Shown here: positions 1 through 9,120 of the stretch, in pieces | Layout of the letters: each line of letters opens with the position of its first letter | How positions within the stretch are numbered: the first letter of the stretch is position 1 | Source of the DNA: Undibacterium piscinae | GTDB taxonomy: Bacteria > Pseudomonadota > Gammaproteobacteria > Burkholderiales > Burkholderiaceae_D | DNA: 64,000 nt | Assembly: GCA_003970805.2 (NCBI GenBank) | Contig: CP051152.1 | Coordinates: forward strand, 868,001-932,000 | Reading direction: 5' to 3' | Notes under the pieces: generated by a model | The model's input: only the letters and a program-made list of their open reading frames with translations | Database searches by the model: none | Told to the model about the DNA's origin: nothing | Program-made: the position numbers and the translations under genes

Positions 1-196
1 ACTGCAGTCCCATATCGCCATACAGGCGCGCATCAAAAAATACCAGCGCATACAGACCGGAAGATAAAATCGCAAACAGCCAGGCCCAATGCAGCTGACG
101 AATATTCAGGGCCACGGTAATGGCCGAAAGCAGGAAGGAGATTAACTCCAGCGGCGTCGTGGCGAAGCCGAACAGCAAAGGCAGGGTTTGATTCAT
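1..196 (-). CDS. pnuC: PnuC-family vitamin transporter, N-terminal part (runs off window)
   Basis: The first 65 residues are visible, starting from an ATG at 194-196 on the minus strand and leaving the window at base 1. The text contains the PnuC-type stretch TVALNIRQLHWAWLFAI followed by LYALVFFDARLYGDMGLQ, which fits the first membrane helices of the family. PnuC relatives move nicotinamide riboside, thiamine (PnuT) or riboflavin (PnuX) by facilitated diffusion across the inner membrane; the substrate cannot be told from this fragment. It lies downstream of cobQ on the same strand, separated by a spacer carrying a 43-bp direct repeat. Confidence 0.8.
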   Translation of the reverse strand, partial: MNQTLPLLFGFATTPLELISFLLSAITVALNIRQLHWAWLFAILSSGLYALVFFDARLYGDMGLQ

Positions 197-224
197 GCGA
201 CGCGTTTCTAGGTTGATTGAGCGC

Positions 225-267
225 CGTCTATTCAGGACGAAGCTAAAGGCAGGCGCCATTATCACTG
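225..267. repeat. 43-bp direct repeat, copy 1
   Basis: This copy is identical to 320-362. Both copies begin CGTCTATTCAGGACGAAGCT and end TTATCACTG. The pair fills most of the spacer between cobQ and the pnuC-like gene. It may be a duplicated leader or a local assembly duplication. I could not match it to a known riboswitch. Confidence 0.9.
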
Positions 268-319
268 CGGGAAAACAAAGCCATCACGATAGATAAGCGC
301 AATCAATATCCTGTTTGGA

Positions 320-362
320 CGTCTATTCAGGACGAAGCTAAAGGCAGGCGCCATTATCACTG
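320..362. repeat. 43-bp direct repeat, copy 2
   Basis: Exact second copy of 225-267, 95 bp downstream of the first, ending 26 bases short of the cobQ stop codon at 388. Confidence 0.9.
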
Positions 363-387
363 ATAAGCCGTAAAAAGATAAGGCAGA

Positions 388-1830
388 TCAAAGCGCCTGC
401 AAGGCTTGCAACAGGGGCGCACAGGCGTCCGCCACCCTATCGAGGCTTTGCTCGCGCAGGCTGGCAAGATCGACCGTCACCTCGGTTTTCAGGCCGGCCC
501 AATCGAGCAGCGCGGCACAGGCTTCGGGATGATCGAATAAGCCATGCAGATAAGAGCCGAGTATCAGGTCATCGGGCGAGCGTGTGCCCTCTTCTTCAGC
601 GCCCAGCATAAACGCCGGCAAGGTATCACTGCTAGCGTAAGTGAGCCCCATATGTATCTCGTAGCCTTGCACTTTGGCATCGCGCTTAGCGCCAAAGGCG
701 CAATGGCCGCTGACTTGCTGCAGGCGTTTTTCCTTGGTCAGTTCGGTAGTAATGTCGAGCAAACCCAGACCATCGGAGTCACCGGGCTTACCCTCGACAC
801 CATGCGGGTCGCTGATAACCTGCCCCAGCATCTGATAGCCACCGCAGATGCCTATCACTTTGCCGCCATAGCGCAAATGCTTTTCCAGCACCTCTTGCCA
901 GCCTTGCTGCAATAAAAATGCCAGATCGTCGCGGGTATTTTTACTGCCAGGCAGGATGATCAGGTCGGCAGCGGGGATAGACATGCCAGGGGCGATGAAT
1001 TGCAGATCTACGTCGGGATGAAAACGCAGGGCATCGAAATCCGTATGATTCGAGATGCGCGGAATCGCCGGCACGATGACACGAAACTTGCCGCTATTCG
1101 TCTGCGCCGGCTGTATCGCATCTTCGGCGTCGAGCATCAGGCCATGCAGATACGGCAGTACCGCCAGCACCGGCTTGCCGGTCTTCTGCTGCAGCCACTC
1201 CAGGCCAGGTTCAAGCAAGCTGATGTCACCGCGAAAGCGATTGATGACAAAGCCAACGATACGGTTTTGCTCGGTCTCAGACAAGCAAGCCAGAGTGCCG
1301 ATGAAATGGGCAAATACGCCGCCGCGGTCGATGTCAGCCACCAGAATCACCGGACAATCAACGGCTTCGGCAAAGCCCATATTGGCGATATCACGGTCGC
1401 GCAAATTCACCTCGGCCGGACTACCTGCCCCTTCGACGATGATGCACTCATAGTCTTGCTGCAAGCGCCGGTAGGATTCCAGCACCGCTTGCATCGCGAT
1501 GGTTTTATATTGATGATAGTCACGTGCATCCATGTCGGCGCGCACCTTGCCATGGATGATGACCTGGGCACCGGTATCGGACGAAGGCTTAAGCAGCACA
1601 GGATTCATGTCGGTATGCGCCTGCAAGCCCGCCGCCACTGCCTGCAAGGCCTGGGCACGGCCGATCTCGCCGCCATCCACCGTGACGGCGCTATTCAAGG
1701 CCATATTCTGCGGCTTTAGCGGCACCACTTTCACGCCCTGCCGGTACAGCAAACGGCACAAGGCCGCCACCACGGTAGTCTTGCCAGCGTCAGAAGTGGT
1801 GCCCTGCACCATCAATGTAGAAATTTTCAT
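388..1830 (-). CDS. cobQ: Cobyric acid synthase (glutamine-hydrolysing)
   Basis: CobQ/CbiP amidates positions b, d, e and g of adenosylcobyrinate a,c-diamide, using ATP and glutamine-derived ammonia in the cytoplasm. The 480-residue length is normal. The N-terminal synthetase domain carries the ATP-binding GTTSDAGKT (residues 10-18) and [11 protein letters not shown] (about 37-47). The C-terminal class I glutamine amidotransferase domain has the nucleophile Cys in GICGGYQM (about residue 329) and a partner His in YLHGLFDHP near residue 435. It is the last gene of the cobalamin block and starts 81 bp after the stop of the upstream cobalamin-binding protein gene. No disruption is visible. Confidence 0.95.
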   Translation of the reverse strand: MKISTLMVQGTTSDAGKTTVVAALCRLLYRQGVKVVPLKPQNMALNSAVTVDGGEIGRAQALQAVAAGLQAHTDMNPVLLKPSSDTGAQVIIHGKVRADMDARDYHQYKTIAMQAVLESYRRLQQDYECIIVEGAGSPAEVNLRDRDIANMGFAEAVDCPVILVADIDRGGVFAHFIGTLACLSETEQNRIVGFVINRFRGDISLLEPGLEWLQQKTGKPVLAVLPYLHGLMLDAEDAIQPAQTNSGKFRVIVPAIPRISNHTDFDALRFHPDVDLQFIAPGMSIPAADLIILPGSKNTRDDLAFLLQQGWQEVLEKHLRYGGKVIGICGGYQMLGQVISDPHGVEGKPGDSDGLGLLDITTELTKEKRLQQVSGHCAFGAKRDAKVQGYEIHMGLTYASSDTLPAFMLGAEEEGTRSPDDLILGSYLHGLFDHPEACAALLDWAGLKTEVTVDLASLREQSLDRVADACAPLLQALQAL

Positions 1831-1911
1831 AGAAGTATCAGGTATTGAAGGAGATGAAGGAAACGAAGGAGCACTTGCGTTAAAAATCAGCCTGGGTATC
1901 GGGCGAACTGG

Positions 1912-2769
1912 CTAATTGACCCGCTGCCAATCGGCGATAATCTGCTGCAGTTGCGGCAAGCCGTGGGTGATCGCCGATGGACCCGGCGAAAGTATATCGG
2001 CGGATTTAATCTCAACTACGCGGCCATTTTTGAATGCCGGAATCTGCTCCCAGCCGGCGCGTTCGGCCATTTTCTCGGGCCGGAATTTCTTGCCGCACCA
2101 CGAAGCGATAATGATATCGGGCGCACGTGCCACCACATCAGCAGGATCGGCAATAATCCTATCCCTGGCGCTATGGTACTGCGCCAAATTAGCATAGGCA
2201 TCAACACCACCGGCAATCTCAATCAGCTCAGAGACCCAGCCTATGCAGCTCATCATCGGGCTATCCCACTCCTCGAAATACACGATAGGTTTGCGCGTCC
2301 ATTGCGCCGCCTGTTGACGCGCTTGCGCAATCTCTTGCTGCAACTCAGCGATTAACGTGGCCGCTTGCGCTTGCTTGCCAACCAGGCTGCCGAGCACTGC
2401 AATCATGCGCAGGATGCCGGCGACATCGCGCTGGTTAAACGCATGCACTTCAACTCCGGCACTGATCAGCTCACGGCTCATTTCGGCCTGCATATTCGAA
2501 TAGGAAATCACCAGGTCGGGCTTGACCGCAAAAATGCGTTCCAACTTGGCCGTCGAAAAACCGCTGATCTTGGTCTTTTCGCTACGCGCCCGCGCCGGCC
2601 TGGTGGTGTAGCCGGAAATACCGGCGATCAGGTCTTCGGCGCCAAGTGCATATAACACCTCGACCGATTCGGTACTGAGGCAGGCGATACGCTGATATTG
2701 ACTATGATATTGACTAAGATTTTGGCTGAAACCCTGAACCTCATTTAGACCGATATTTTCCTGAGTCAT
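1912..2769 (-). CDS. Cobalamin-binding protein, BtuF-like, without signal peptide
   Basis: This 285-residue protein has the periplasmic-binding (TroA/BtuF-like) fold pattern: RIACLSTESVEVLYALGAED near the N-terminus, KPDLVISYSNMQAE, and an E-rich YFEEWDSPM stretch typical of the family usually annotated as cobalamin-binding protein. The N-terminus (MTQENIGLNEV) is hydrophilic, with no signal peptide or membrane anchor, unlike the adjacent btuF. Its ATG overlaps the btuF stop in an ATGA, so translation is probably coupled. Its role is uncertain. It could be a cytoplasmic corrinoid binder, or the start may be misassigned, but no hydrophobic leader is encoded in frame just upstream. Confidence 0.8.
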   Translation of the reverse strand: MTQENIGLNEVQGFSQNLSQYHSQYQRIACLSTESVEVLYALGAEDLIAGISGYTTRPARARSEKTKISGFSTAKLERIFAVKPDLVISYSNMQAEMSRELISAGVEVHAFNQRDVAGILRMIAVLGSLVGKQAQAATLIAELQQEIAQARQQAAQWTRKPIVYFEEWDSPMMSCIGWVSELIEIAGGVDAYANLAQYHSARDRIIADPADVVARAPDIIIASWCGKKFRPEKMAERAGWEQIPAFKNGRVVEIKSADILSPGPSAITHGLPQLQQIIADWQRVN

Positions 2770-3710
2770 TTTGCACCTACTTTCATCGCATCATTTTTAC
2801 CCGCCGGAGCTTGCGTGCCGTTATTGACCCGCCGAGTACGCGCCAACTCCATCGCCTCACAGACTGCCTTGGCACCATCTACGATGCGCGGTCCGGCGCG
2901 GTTTAACTGATCACCATCTATCGCCAGCAAATTATTATTTTTTACGGCCAGCATATTGCTAAAAGTTTTCCATTGCACGATGCCGCTGACACCTTGATTT
3001 TTACTGTCGCCGCTCACTATCAGTTCAGGATTTTCCAGCAATACCGCTTCTGCGCTGACGCTAGGGGCATCGGCGGCCAAGCGGCCAAAAATATTTTCAC
3101 CGCCGCAAGTGCGTATCACATCGCTGACGATGCTTTTATCGTTGAGCGTATAAATCGGCTTGCCCCACACCTGGTAAAAAGTGCGGACCGTGCTTTTACC
3201 TTGATAGCGCGTGCGCAATTGCCCCAACTTCTGGCGGAACTCTTGCGCCGCCGCCTGCGCCTGCACTTCGGTACCAAACAGGCTACCGAGCTTAATCAAA
3301 TTTTCGGGAATATTATCGAGGGTATGCGGCTCGCTGAAAAAATATGGAATGCCGGCCTGACGCAAGGGTTCCAGCTGACGCTCGAAAGCGCCATGCATCC
3401 AGACCACCAGCAGATCAGGCTTCATCGACAAAATACGTTCGATATCGAGCTGGCGATTATCACCCACCCGCGGAATAGACTTGGCCGCAGCCGGATAATC
3501 ACTGTAATTAACGGTGCCGATAATCTTGTCCCCGGCACCTGCGGCAAATATCAGTTCCGTCACGTGCGGCGACAGGCTGATGATGCGCTTGGCCGGCGCC
3601 TGCAGGGTCACGGTATTGCCGGCATCGTCCTTGACGCTGATAGCGGCGATTCCGGGCTGAGCGAGCAAGGAAAAAGCAAAAACACAGACAGCGCACAGAG
3701 TTTTTTTCAT
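2766..3710 (-). CDS. btuF: Vitamin B12 ABC transporter, periplasmic binding protein
   Basis: BtuF captures cobalamin in the periplasm and delivers it to BtuCD. A signal peptide is evident (MKKTLCAVCVFAFSLLAQPGIAA, about 23 residues). It is followed by a class III binding-protein fold with RIISLSPHVTELIFAAGAGD, VGDNRQLDIERILSMKPDL and HTLDNIPENLIKLGSLFG. The 314-residue length is slightly longer than E. coli BtuF because of a polar C-terminal tail. It lies 18 bp after cobD and overlaps the next gene by 4 bp. The transporter partners btuC and btuD are upstream in the same strand block, so the transport genes are interleaved with biosynthesis genes. Confidence 0.9.
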   Translation of the reverse strand: MKKTLCAVCVFAFSLLAQPGIAAISVKDDAGNTVTLQAPAKRIISLSPHVTELIFAAGAGDKIIGTVNYSDYPAAAKSIPRVGDNRQLDIERILSMKPDLLVVWMHGAFERQLEPLRQAGIPYFFSEPHTLDNIPENLIKLGSLFGTEVQAQAAAQEFRQKLGQLRTRYQGKSTVRTFYQVWGKPIYTLNDKSIVSDVIRTCGGENIFGRLAADAPSVSAEAVLLENPELIVSGDSKNQGVSGIVQWKTFSNMLAVKNNNLLAIDGDQLNRAGPRIVDGAKAVCEAMELARTRRVNNGTQAPAGKNDAMKVGAK

Positions 3711-3728
3711 AGAAAATTCCAGGTAATT

Positions 3729-4775
3729 TTACTTCTGTTCAGACCACGATTGCAGAGCCGCACTTAAACGCTGCCAGCCAGCTTCATCCGCCGGCAAACC
3801 AAAACGCAAACCACGCGCCGCCTGCAGGAATAATCTGACCCAAATACCTTGCTGGGCCAGATGCAAAAACAAGGCTTCGGTCTGACCTTGCAAGACCGCA
3901 TCACTACACCATTGAAACAAGTCGGTGCCTTGCGCTGCATAGCCATGTTGCTGCAATAACTGGCGCAAGCGCGTGCCCTGCTGATCCAGGTAGCACCGGG
4001 TATCTTGCTGCCACTCATGGTCATTGAGTGCGGCACAAGCGATCTGCTGTGCCGGCCCGCTAACCGCCCAGGGCCCTAGCATGTTTTCCAGTGCTTCCAG
4101 CAATGCCGGCTGCGCCGCGACAAAACCCAGACGCACGCCAGCCAAGCCAAAAAACTTCCCGACCGAACGCAATACGATTAAACCTGGCTGCGCCGACCAG
4201 GGCGCAACAGTTAAGCCACTGGCAGTATCGCCAAACGCCTCGTCAACGATCAGCCAGCCGCCACGCTGCGCCAGGCACTCAGCCCAGCGCAACAAGGTCT
4301 GCGCCGGCACGGTCGCGCCAGTGGGGTTATTCGGATTGCATAGCACCACGACGTCAGCAAGCCTATCAGCGGCGGTCTCAGCAGCGGTCTCAGCATAGAT
4401 CGCTGCCTCCAGCTCATCGTAAGCGAGTTCACGCACCGCATGGCCATGCAAGCGCCACTGATAGGCATGCTCGGCATACGAAGGCGCTGAGACGATCACA
4501 TGCGCAAGCCCCGCCTGATTCTGGCGCAAACGCGGCAACGCCTGGATCGCCGCCTGACTACCGGCCACCGCCAGCATCAGCGGCGCATCATAGAAACGCT
4601 GGGCGGCACGACATAATTCTGGCATTTGTTCCGGCAAGCGATGCCAGGCCGTATCGGCAAACTCAGGGACAGGATAAAAACGCGGATTGATTCCGGTCGA
4701 CAAGTCTAACCAGTCCTTCAGCGGACGCGCAAAACGACGCGCCGCCTCTTGTAAATTACCGCCATGTTCCAGCAC
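3729..4775 (-). CDS. cobD: L-threonine-O-3-phosphate decarboxylase (PLP)
   Basis: This is a fold-type I PLP enzyme of 348 residues. It is called CobD in Salmonella and CobC in Pseudomonas denitrificans nomenclature. It makes (R)-1-amino-2-propanol phosphate, the linker attached to cobyric acid by CbiB. Diagnostic features are the start HGGNLQEAARRF, the NPNNPTG loop, VDEAFGD, and the PLP lysine in RSVGKFFGLAGVRLGF. It lies 72 bp after cbiB, and btuF follows 18 bp downstream. It is intact, and the context next to cbiB supports the assignment over histidinol-phosphate aminotransferase. Confidence 0.92.
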   Translation of the reverse strand: MLEHGGNLQEAARRFARPLKDWLDLSTGINPRFYPVPEFADTAWHRLPEQMPELCRAAQRFYDAPLMLAVAGSQAAIQALPRLRQNQAGLAHVIVSAPSYAEHAYQWRLHGHAVRELAYDELEAAIYAETAAETAADRLADVVVLCNPNNPTGATVPAQTLLRWAECLAQRGGWLIVDEAFGDTASGLTVAPWSAQPGLIVLRSVGKFFGLAGVRLGFVAAQPALLEALENMLGPWAVSGPAQQIACAALNDHEWQQDTRCYLDQQGTRLRQLLQQHGYAAQGTDLFQWCSDAVLQGQTEALFLHLAQQGIWVRLFLQAARGLRFGLPADEAGWQRLSAALQSWSEQK

Positions 4776-4847
4776 AATGCGTCCTTAAAATATTGCCAGG
4801 CAATTGCCGGCATGCTTGATGTTAGGTATTCAGCTCAGATAGTGAGC

Positions 4848-5801
4848 TTAGATAAATACTAGCCACAGCAACAAACAGCCGGTCCATAGCATACTGGTGC
4901 GCAACACCAGACTCCAGGCACGCTGTATATCCGGCGCACTAGCCGCCTTGCCCAGACCAAGCGCAGGACGCACTTCCTGCACCCCGTCATAGGTGGCAAG
5001 GCCACCGAGCGCAAGCTCCAGCGCACCGGCACCGGCGGCCATTACCGGTCCGGCATTCGGGCTAGGCCAGACCGGGGCTTGGCGGCGCCAGCATTGCAAC
5101 GCCAGCCGCGTATTCCCCAGTGCCGCATACGACAGCGCAGTCAACCTGGCCGGTATCCAATTGAGCGCATCATCAATGCGCGCCGCCACACAACCAAAGC
5201 GCAACAGGCGCGGGGTCTTATAACCCCACATGGCATCGAGCGTATTGGATAAGCGATACAGTAGCGCACCAGCACCACCAGCCACCACAAACCAGAACAG
5301 GGTGCCAAACACCGCATCGCAGCCATTTTCCAATAAAGACTCAACGCTGGCCTTGGCAATATCCTCTTCACCGGCTTGGCTGGTATCGCGACTGACGATA
5401 TATGAAGTGAGCGTTCTGGCCGTCGCCAGATCACCGTCTTGCAGCGCTTGCCGGATAGGTGCGGTATGGTCGTACAGGCTGCGTAAGCCCAGGCAAAAAT
5501 ACAGCAAAACGATGTGCAGCAAAGGCGCCAGCCACAGGCTATGGCTTGCACACCACCACAATAGCGCCTGGGTCGCCACGACAAACGGGATCACGATGAC
5601 TAACCAGGCCAGGCCACCTTTCAGATAGGCGCTAGCGTGCTGGGTTTGTTGAGTTTGATTATTCCAGCGCGCTTCCAGCGCATAGGCCAGCTTTCCGAAG
5701 CCAACCAAAGGGTGCCAGCGGCGCGTTTCGCCCAACAGCAAATCCAAAGCGATCCCCAGCACCAGCGCTGCCACCATCACACTACTTGTCAATACCAGCA
5801 T
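4848..5801 (-). CDS. cbiB: Adenosylcobinamide-phosphate synthase
   Basis: An integral membrane protein of 317 residues (CbiB; CobD in P. denitrificans naming). It joins cobyric acid to aminopropanol phosphate. Family marks include LLGETRRWHPLVGFGKLA near the N-terminus, a long polar loop with SYIVSRDTS and EEDIAKASVESLLENGCDAV, and the late PVWPSPNAGPVMAAGAGAL. Four to five hydrophobic segments are visible. The start codon directly abuts the cobU stop codon (5801/5802), which indicates tight operon organisation. Confidence 0.94.
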   Translation of the reverse strand: MLVLTSSVMVAALVLGIALDLLLGETRRWHPLVGFGKLAYALEARWNNQTQQTQHASAYLKGGLAWLVIVIPFVVATQALLWWCASHSLWLAPLLHIVLLYFCLGLRSLYDHTAPIRQALQDGDLATARTLTSYIVSRDTSQAGEEDIAKASVESLLENGCDAVFGTLFWFVVAGGAGALLYRLSNTLDAMWGYKTPRLLRFGCVAARIDDALNWIPARLTALSYAALGNTRLALQCWRRQAPVWPSPNAGPVMAAGAGALELALGGLATYDGVQEVRPALGLGKAASAPDIQRAWSLVLRTSMLWTGCLLLWLVFI

Positions 5802-6353
5802 TTAAGCGCCCTTCAAATGTAAAGGCAGGCCGGCTGCCACCCAGCTCACCTGCTCACAGCGAGCCGCCACCGCCTGATTCAGGCGCCCGGCCTCATCGAC
5901 AAACCAACGCGAAATCGCCCCCTGCGGAATGATCCCCATGCCGACTTCATTCGAGACCATGATGAGCTCACCGGGCAAAGTTTCCAGCGCCTGCAAAAAA
6001 GCGGCGCGCTGCTGCACAAATTGCGCCGGCGCTTGTATCCGCCCCACTTCGGGATACTCGGCCGCTTCAGCAAATAATAAATTAGACAGCCAAAGCGTCA
6101 GGCAATCGACCAAAATCAGATTGTCGGGCCGGCTGGCAGCCAGGATTGCCTGCGCCAGATTGATGCTGCATTCGAGTGTCTCCCATTCTGCCGGACGGCG
6201 CTGCTGATGATGCGCTATCCTGGCCTGCATCTCGGCGTCGCCGCCATTCGCGGTTGCCAGATACAGCACCGGCTTGCCTGAGCTCAGCGCCAGTTGCTCG
6301 GCATAGGCGCTTTTGCCGGAACGGGCGCCGCCAAAAATCAGGGTACGCTTCAT
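5802..6353 (-). CDS. cobU: Bifunctional adenosylcobinamide kinase / guanylyltransferase
   Basis: CobU (CobP) phosphorylates adenosylcobinamide and then transfers GMP to give adenosylcobinamide-GDP, the substrate of CobS. The 183-residue protein starts with the P-loop GGARSGKSAYAE and carries the signature VLYLATA, HQQRRPAEWETLE and the guanylylated-His region, then LVDCLTLWLSNLL and SNEVGMGIIP. It sits between cbiA and cbiB with gaps of 10 and 0 bp. Nothing is unusual about it. Confidence 0.95.
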   Translation of the reverse strand: MKRTLIFGGARSGKSAYAEQLALSSGKPVLYLATANGGDAEMQARIAHHQQRRPAEWETLECSINLAQAILAASRPDNLILVDCLTLWLSNLLFAEAAEYPEVGRIQAPAQFVQQRAAFLQALETLPGELIMVSNEVGMGIIPQGAISRWFVDEAGRLNQAVAARCEQVSWVAAGLPLHLKGA

Positions 6354-6363
6354 GACTTAACTC

Positions 6364-7677
6364 TCATCGCTTTAAAAATAGCTGTGCGCTTGCCAGGGGA
6401 TTGGACGAGAAATACGCATGAAAATACGAGGCTTGCAATTGACCTATACGATAGATCGCTTCGCCCGGCTCCTGGTTCGAATGCTTGATCGTCTGCGCCT
6501 GCGGAATCAATTCAGTCTCAAAGCGCGAATAGTGGAAAGTATGACCGCGCAACTCACCATGATCGTCCGCCAGTGACTGCGCACCCAGCGCCGCCAGGCG
6601 CGGCTGCATCACGACCCGACCCGGCAACAACCCCAGCATAGGCCAATGCGCGCCCTGCTGATCGGTCAGCGACTCAGTCAACACCATCATGCCGCCGCAT
6701 TCGGCCAAGATCGGCATGCCTGCGGCATGGGCCGCACACACCGAAGCCTGCCACTCTGTCGCGCCAGCCAGGGTTTGCGCATGCAACTCGGGATAACCGC
6801 CGGGCAGATACAGCGCATCAGCCTGTGCCGGTATCGCCTGATTTGCCAGCGGCGAAAAAAACACCAATTCGGCACCGAGCTGACGCAAGCAATCGAGGTT
6901 GGCCGGATAGACAAACGCAAACGCGGCATCCCTGGCGATCGCGATAGTCTTGCCCTGCAAGAGAGCGGGAACAACTTCGGCTTCATCTGCCAGTGCAAAC
7001 TCGGTTAGCGGCAGCTCATTCCAGGCATCCATATCGATGGTAAGCTGATCGGCGAGCTGATCCAACAGCGCGTCAAGTTGCCCGACTTCTTCCGGCAATA
7101 CCAGGCCGAGGTGACGCTCAGGCAAAGCCTGATCCTGACGTCGCAGGCTACCCAATAAAGGAATGTCGCGCATGGCGTCAGCCACCATCTTGGCGTGGCC
7201 TTCGGAAGCGATACGGTTGGCGATCACGCCGGCCAGATGCACCGGTCCGAAATCCCGCAAACCCATTGCCAATGCGCCGACCGTCTGCGCCATCGCGGAG
7301 GCATCAAGCACCGCCAGCACCGGCACGCCAAACGCGCGCGCCAGATCGGCCGAAGACGGATTGCCGTCATACAAACCCATCACGCCTTCAATCAGGATCA
7401 CGTCCGCCTCTTGCGCGGCGTGCGCCAGCAGGGCTTGCGAAGCCGGCTTACCGACCATCCATAAATCCAGTGACTGTACCGGTGCGCCACAGGCGCGCTC
7501 TAACATCATAGGGTCGATAAAATCCGGCCCGGTCTTAAAGATGCGCACGCGCTGACCCAGCTTGATCAGCTTACGTGCCAGCGCTGCCGTAGTGGTGGTC
7601 TTGCCCTGCCCCGAGGCGATCGCCGAAATCAGTACTACTTTTGCCGATGAGGTTTTCGCTAGCATAGTAGTTACCAT
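6364..7677 (-). CDS. cbiA: Cobyrinic acid a,c-diamide synthase
   Basis: CbiA/CobB amidates the a and c side chains of cobyrinate. The 437-residue protein has an N-terminal dethiobiotin-synthetase-like ATP-binding domain (ASGQGKTTTTAAL; later IEGVMGLYDG) and a C-terminal class I glutamine amidotransferase domain (LPGGYPELHA; Cys in ILAECGGMMVL; His in YFHAYFSS). The ATG at 7677 overlaps the cobO stop, and an alternative in-frame ATG lies at 7665. It is the earliest corrinoid-modifying enzyme present. No corrin-ring genes accompany it, so its substrate must come from elsewhere in the genome or from salvage. Confidence 0.94.
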   Translation of the reverse strand: MVTTMLAKTSSAKVVLISAIASGQGKTTTTAALARKLIKLGQRVRIFKTGPDFIDPMMLERACGAPVQSLDLWMVGKPASQALLAHAAQEADVILIEGVMGLYDGNPSSADLARAFGVPVLAVLDASAMAQTVGALAMGLRDFGPVHLAGVIANRIASEGHAKMVADAMRDIPLLGSLRRQDQALPERHLGLVLPEEVGQLDALLDQLADQLTIDMDAWNELPLTEFALADEAEVVPALLQGKTIAIARDAAFAFVYPANLDCLRQLGAELVFFSPLANQAIPAQADALYLPGGYPELHAQTLAGATEWQASVCAAHAAGMPILAECGGMMVLTESLTDQQGAHWPMLGLLPGRVVMQPRLAALGAQSLADDHGELRGHTFHYSRFETELIPQAQTIKHSNQEPGEAIYRIGQLQASYFHAYFSSNPLASAQLFLKR

Positions 7678-8333
7678 TCTATGCCTGCCTGCGCCACGAT
7701 ACCGTCCTTGAAGGCGTGTTTGACCACCTGCATCTCGGTGACCGTATCAGCCACTTCTATCAGTTCCGGCGGCGCACCGCGTCCGGTGACGATGACATGC
7801 TGCATCTCCGGTCTGCCATCGAGATCGGCAATCACTTGCTGTACATCGAGATAATTATATTTGAGGGCGATATTGAGTTCATCGAGCAATACCATGCCTA
7901 TCTCAGGATCGCTTAAAAAGCGCTTTGCCTGCTCCCAGGCCGCTTGCGCTTTCTCTATGTCGCGCTCACGGTTTTGCGTATTCCAGGTATAGCCCTCGCC
8001 CATCGCATGGAACTGCACTTCATCGGGGAAGCGGCGCAAAAACACTTCTTCGCCGGTCGACATCGCGCCCTTGATAAACTGCACGACGCCGACCTTCATG
8101 CCATGCCCCATGGCGCGCATCACCATGCCAAAGCCGCTGGAGCTTTTACCCTTGCCGTTGCCGCAGTTGATCACCAGCACGCCGGTCTCGCGTTGCGCCG
8201 CCTCGATCTTTTGATCCATCAATTCTTTTTTGCGCAACATGCGGCGGTTGTGACGGGTATTGATGTTGTCGCTAGCGGTGCCGTCAGTCTGGTCGCCAGG
8301 CATATTCGTGGTGTTATCGTTGGTCGTAGTCAT
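7671..8333 (-). CDS. cobO: Cob(I)alamin adenosyltransferase (CobA/CobO/BtuR type)
   Basis: Transfers adenosyl from ATP to the cobalt of cobyrinate diamide or other corrinoids. The P-loop CGNGKGKSSSGFGM sits at the front of the core domain, followed by VGVVQFIKG, WNTQNRERD and LLDELNIALKYNYL, all signatures of the CobA family rather than PduO or EutT. I chose the ATG at 8333 (MTTTNDNTTN), which gives about 220 residues and a 13-bp gap after btuD. An in-frame start at 8387 would overlap btuD by about 40 bp. The polar N-terminal extension is common in the family. Confidence 0.93.
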   Translation of the reverse strand: MTTTNDNTTNMPGDQTDGTASDNINTRHNRRMLRKKELMDQKIEAAQRETGVLVINCGNGKGKSSSGFGMVMRAMGHGMKVGVVQFIKGAMSTGEEVFLRRFPDEVQFHAMGEGYTWNTQNRERDIEKAQAAWEQAKRFLSDPEIGMVLLDELNIALKYNYLDVQQVIADLDGRPEMQHVIVTGRGAPPELIEVADTVTEMQVVKHAFKDGIVAQAGIEW

Positions 8334-8346
8334 AGGAAAAATGAAT

Positions 8347-9120
8347 TCAATCTTTGGGAAGAAAAAGGGTTTGGCTACCGTGCTCAAAACGTTCTATAGG
8401 ATGGCCGAGGCACAGGCTCAATTGCCCGGCGCTCATGACCTGTTCTTTGGGACCTGCCAGCCAGCTACCGTCGCCCATCAGCAGCAAGGCGTGGGTGGCG
8501 CTGCGATGCGCCAGATTCAGGTCGTGACTCACCATCACCACCGCCTTATTTGCATCGCGACACAGGCGCGCAAACAATTGCATCACGCTGACCTGATGTG
8601 CCAGATCGAGGGCGTTGGCCGGTTCGTCGAGCAGCATCAGTTGCGCATCCTGCGCCAGCAAAGCGGCAATCGCGACACGCTGACGCTCACCACCGGACAA
8701 GCTGCGCACATCGCGCTGCGCCAGTTCAGCCACATCAAGTTCACGCAAGGCCGCAATCGCGATCGCCCTATCTTCGGCCGATTCCCAGTAATGCGCATCG
8801 TGATAAGGATGACGCGCACTGAGCACGGTCTCGATGGCACGATAGGCGAAAGCGTCGACCCTGCCCTGCGATAGAAATGCGCGCTGGCGCGCCAGTTCGC
8901 TCAAGGGCCAATTCGCCAGATCGCGCCCCTGCACCTGCAATTGGCCGCGCTCCAGCTCTCGCATCCCGGCCAAAGTCCGCAATAAGCTAGTTTTGCCGGC
9001 ACCGTTGCGACCTATCACGCACCAGCATTGACCAGCTTGAATTTGCCAATCGAGGTCGAGCACCAAATCACGGCCGGCGACCGATACGCCTAGCTTGGTG
9101 GCTTGCAATAAAGCAGACAT
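8347..9120 (-). CDS. btuD: Vitamin B12 ABC transporter ATPase
   Basis: Energises BtuC-mediated corrinoid uptake. The 257-residue protein has Walker A GRNGAGKTSLL, Q-loop region FLSQGRVDAFAY, signature [12 protein letters not shown], Walker B LMLLDEPANALD and switch His in VMVSHDLNLAHR. Its start overlaps the btuC stop by one base. FecE/BtuD-type ATPases also serve siderophores, but the surrounding cob genes and the riboswitch-controlled btuB upstream support cobalamin. Confidence 0.92.
   Translation of the reverse strand: MSALLQATKLGVSVAGRDLVLDLDWQIQAGQCWCVIGRNGAGKTSLLRTLAGMRELERGQLQVQGRDLANWPLSELARQRAFLSQGRVDAFAYRAIETVLSARHPYHDAHYWESAEDRAIAIAALRELDVAELAQRDVRSLSGGERQRVAIAALLAQDAQLMLLDEPANALDLAHQVSVMQLFARLCRDANKAVVMVSHDLNLAHRSATHALLLMGDGSWLAGPKEQVMSAGQLSLCLGHPIERFEHGSQTLFLPKD

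Noticed and set aside
225..362. TPP or cobalamin riboswitch in the pnuC leader
   Set aside because: The leader lacks the conserved boxes of either riboswitch; only a direct repeat is visible.
1000..1915. Long open frames on the plus strand opposite cobQ
   Set aside because: They are antisense to a well-supported cobQ and encode Arg/His-rich text without any family pattern.
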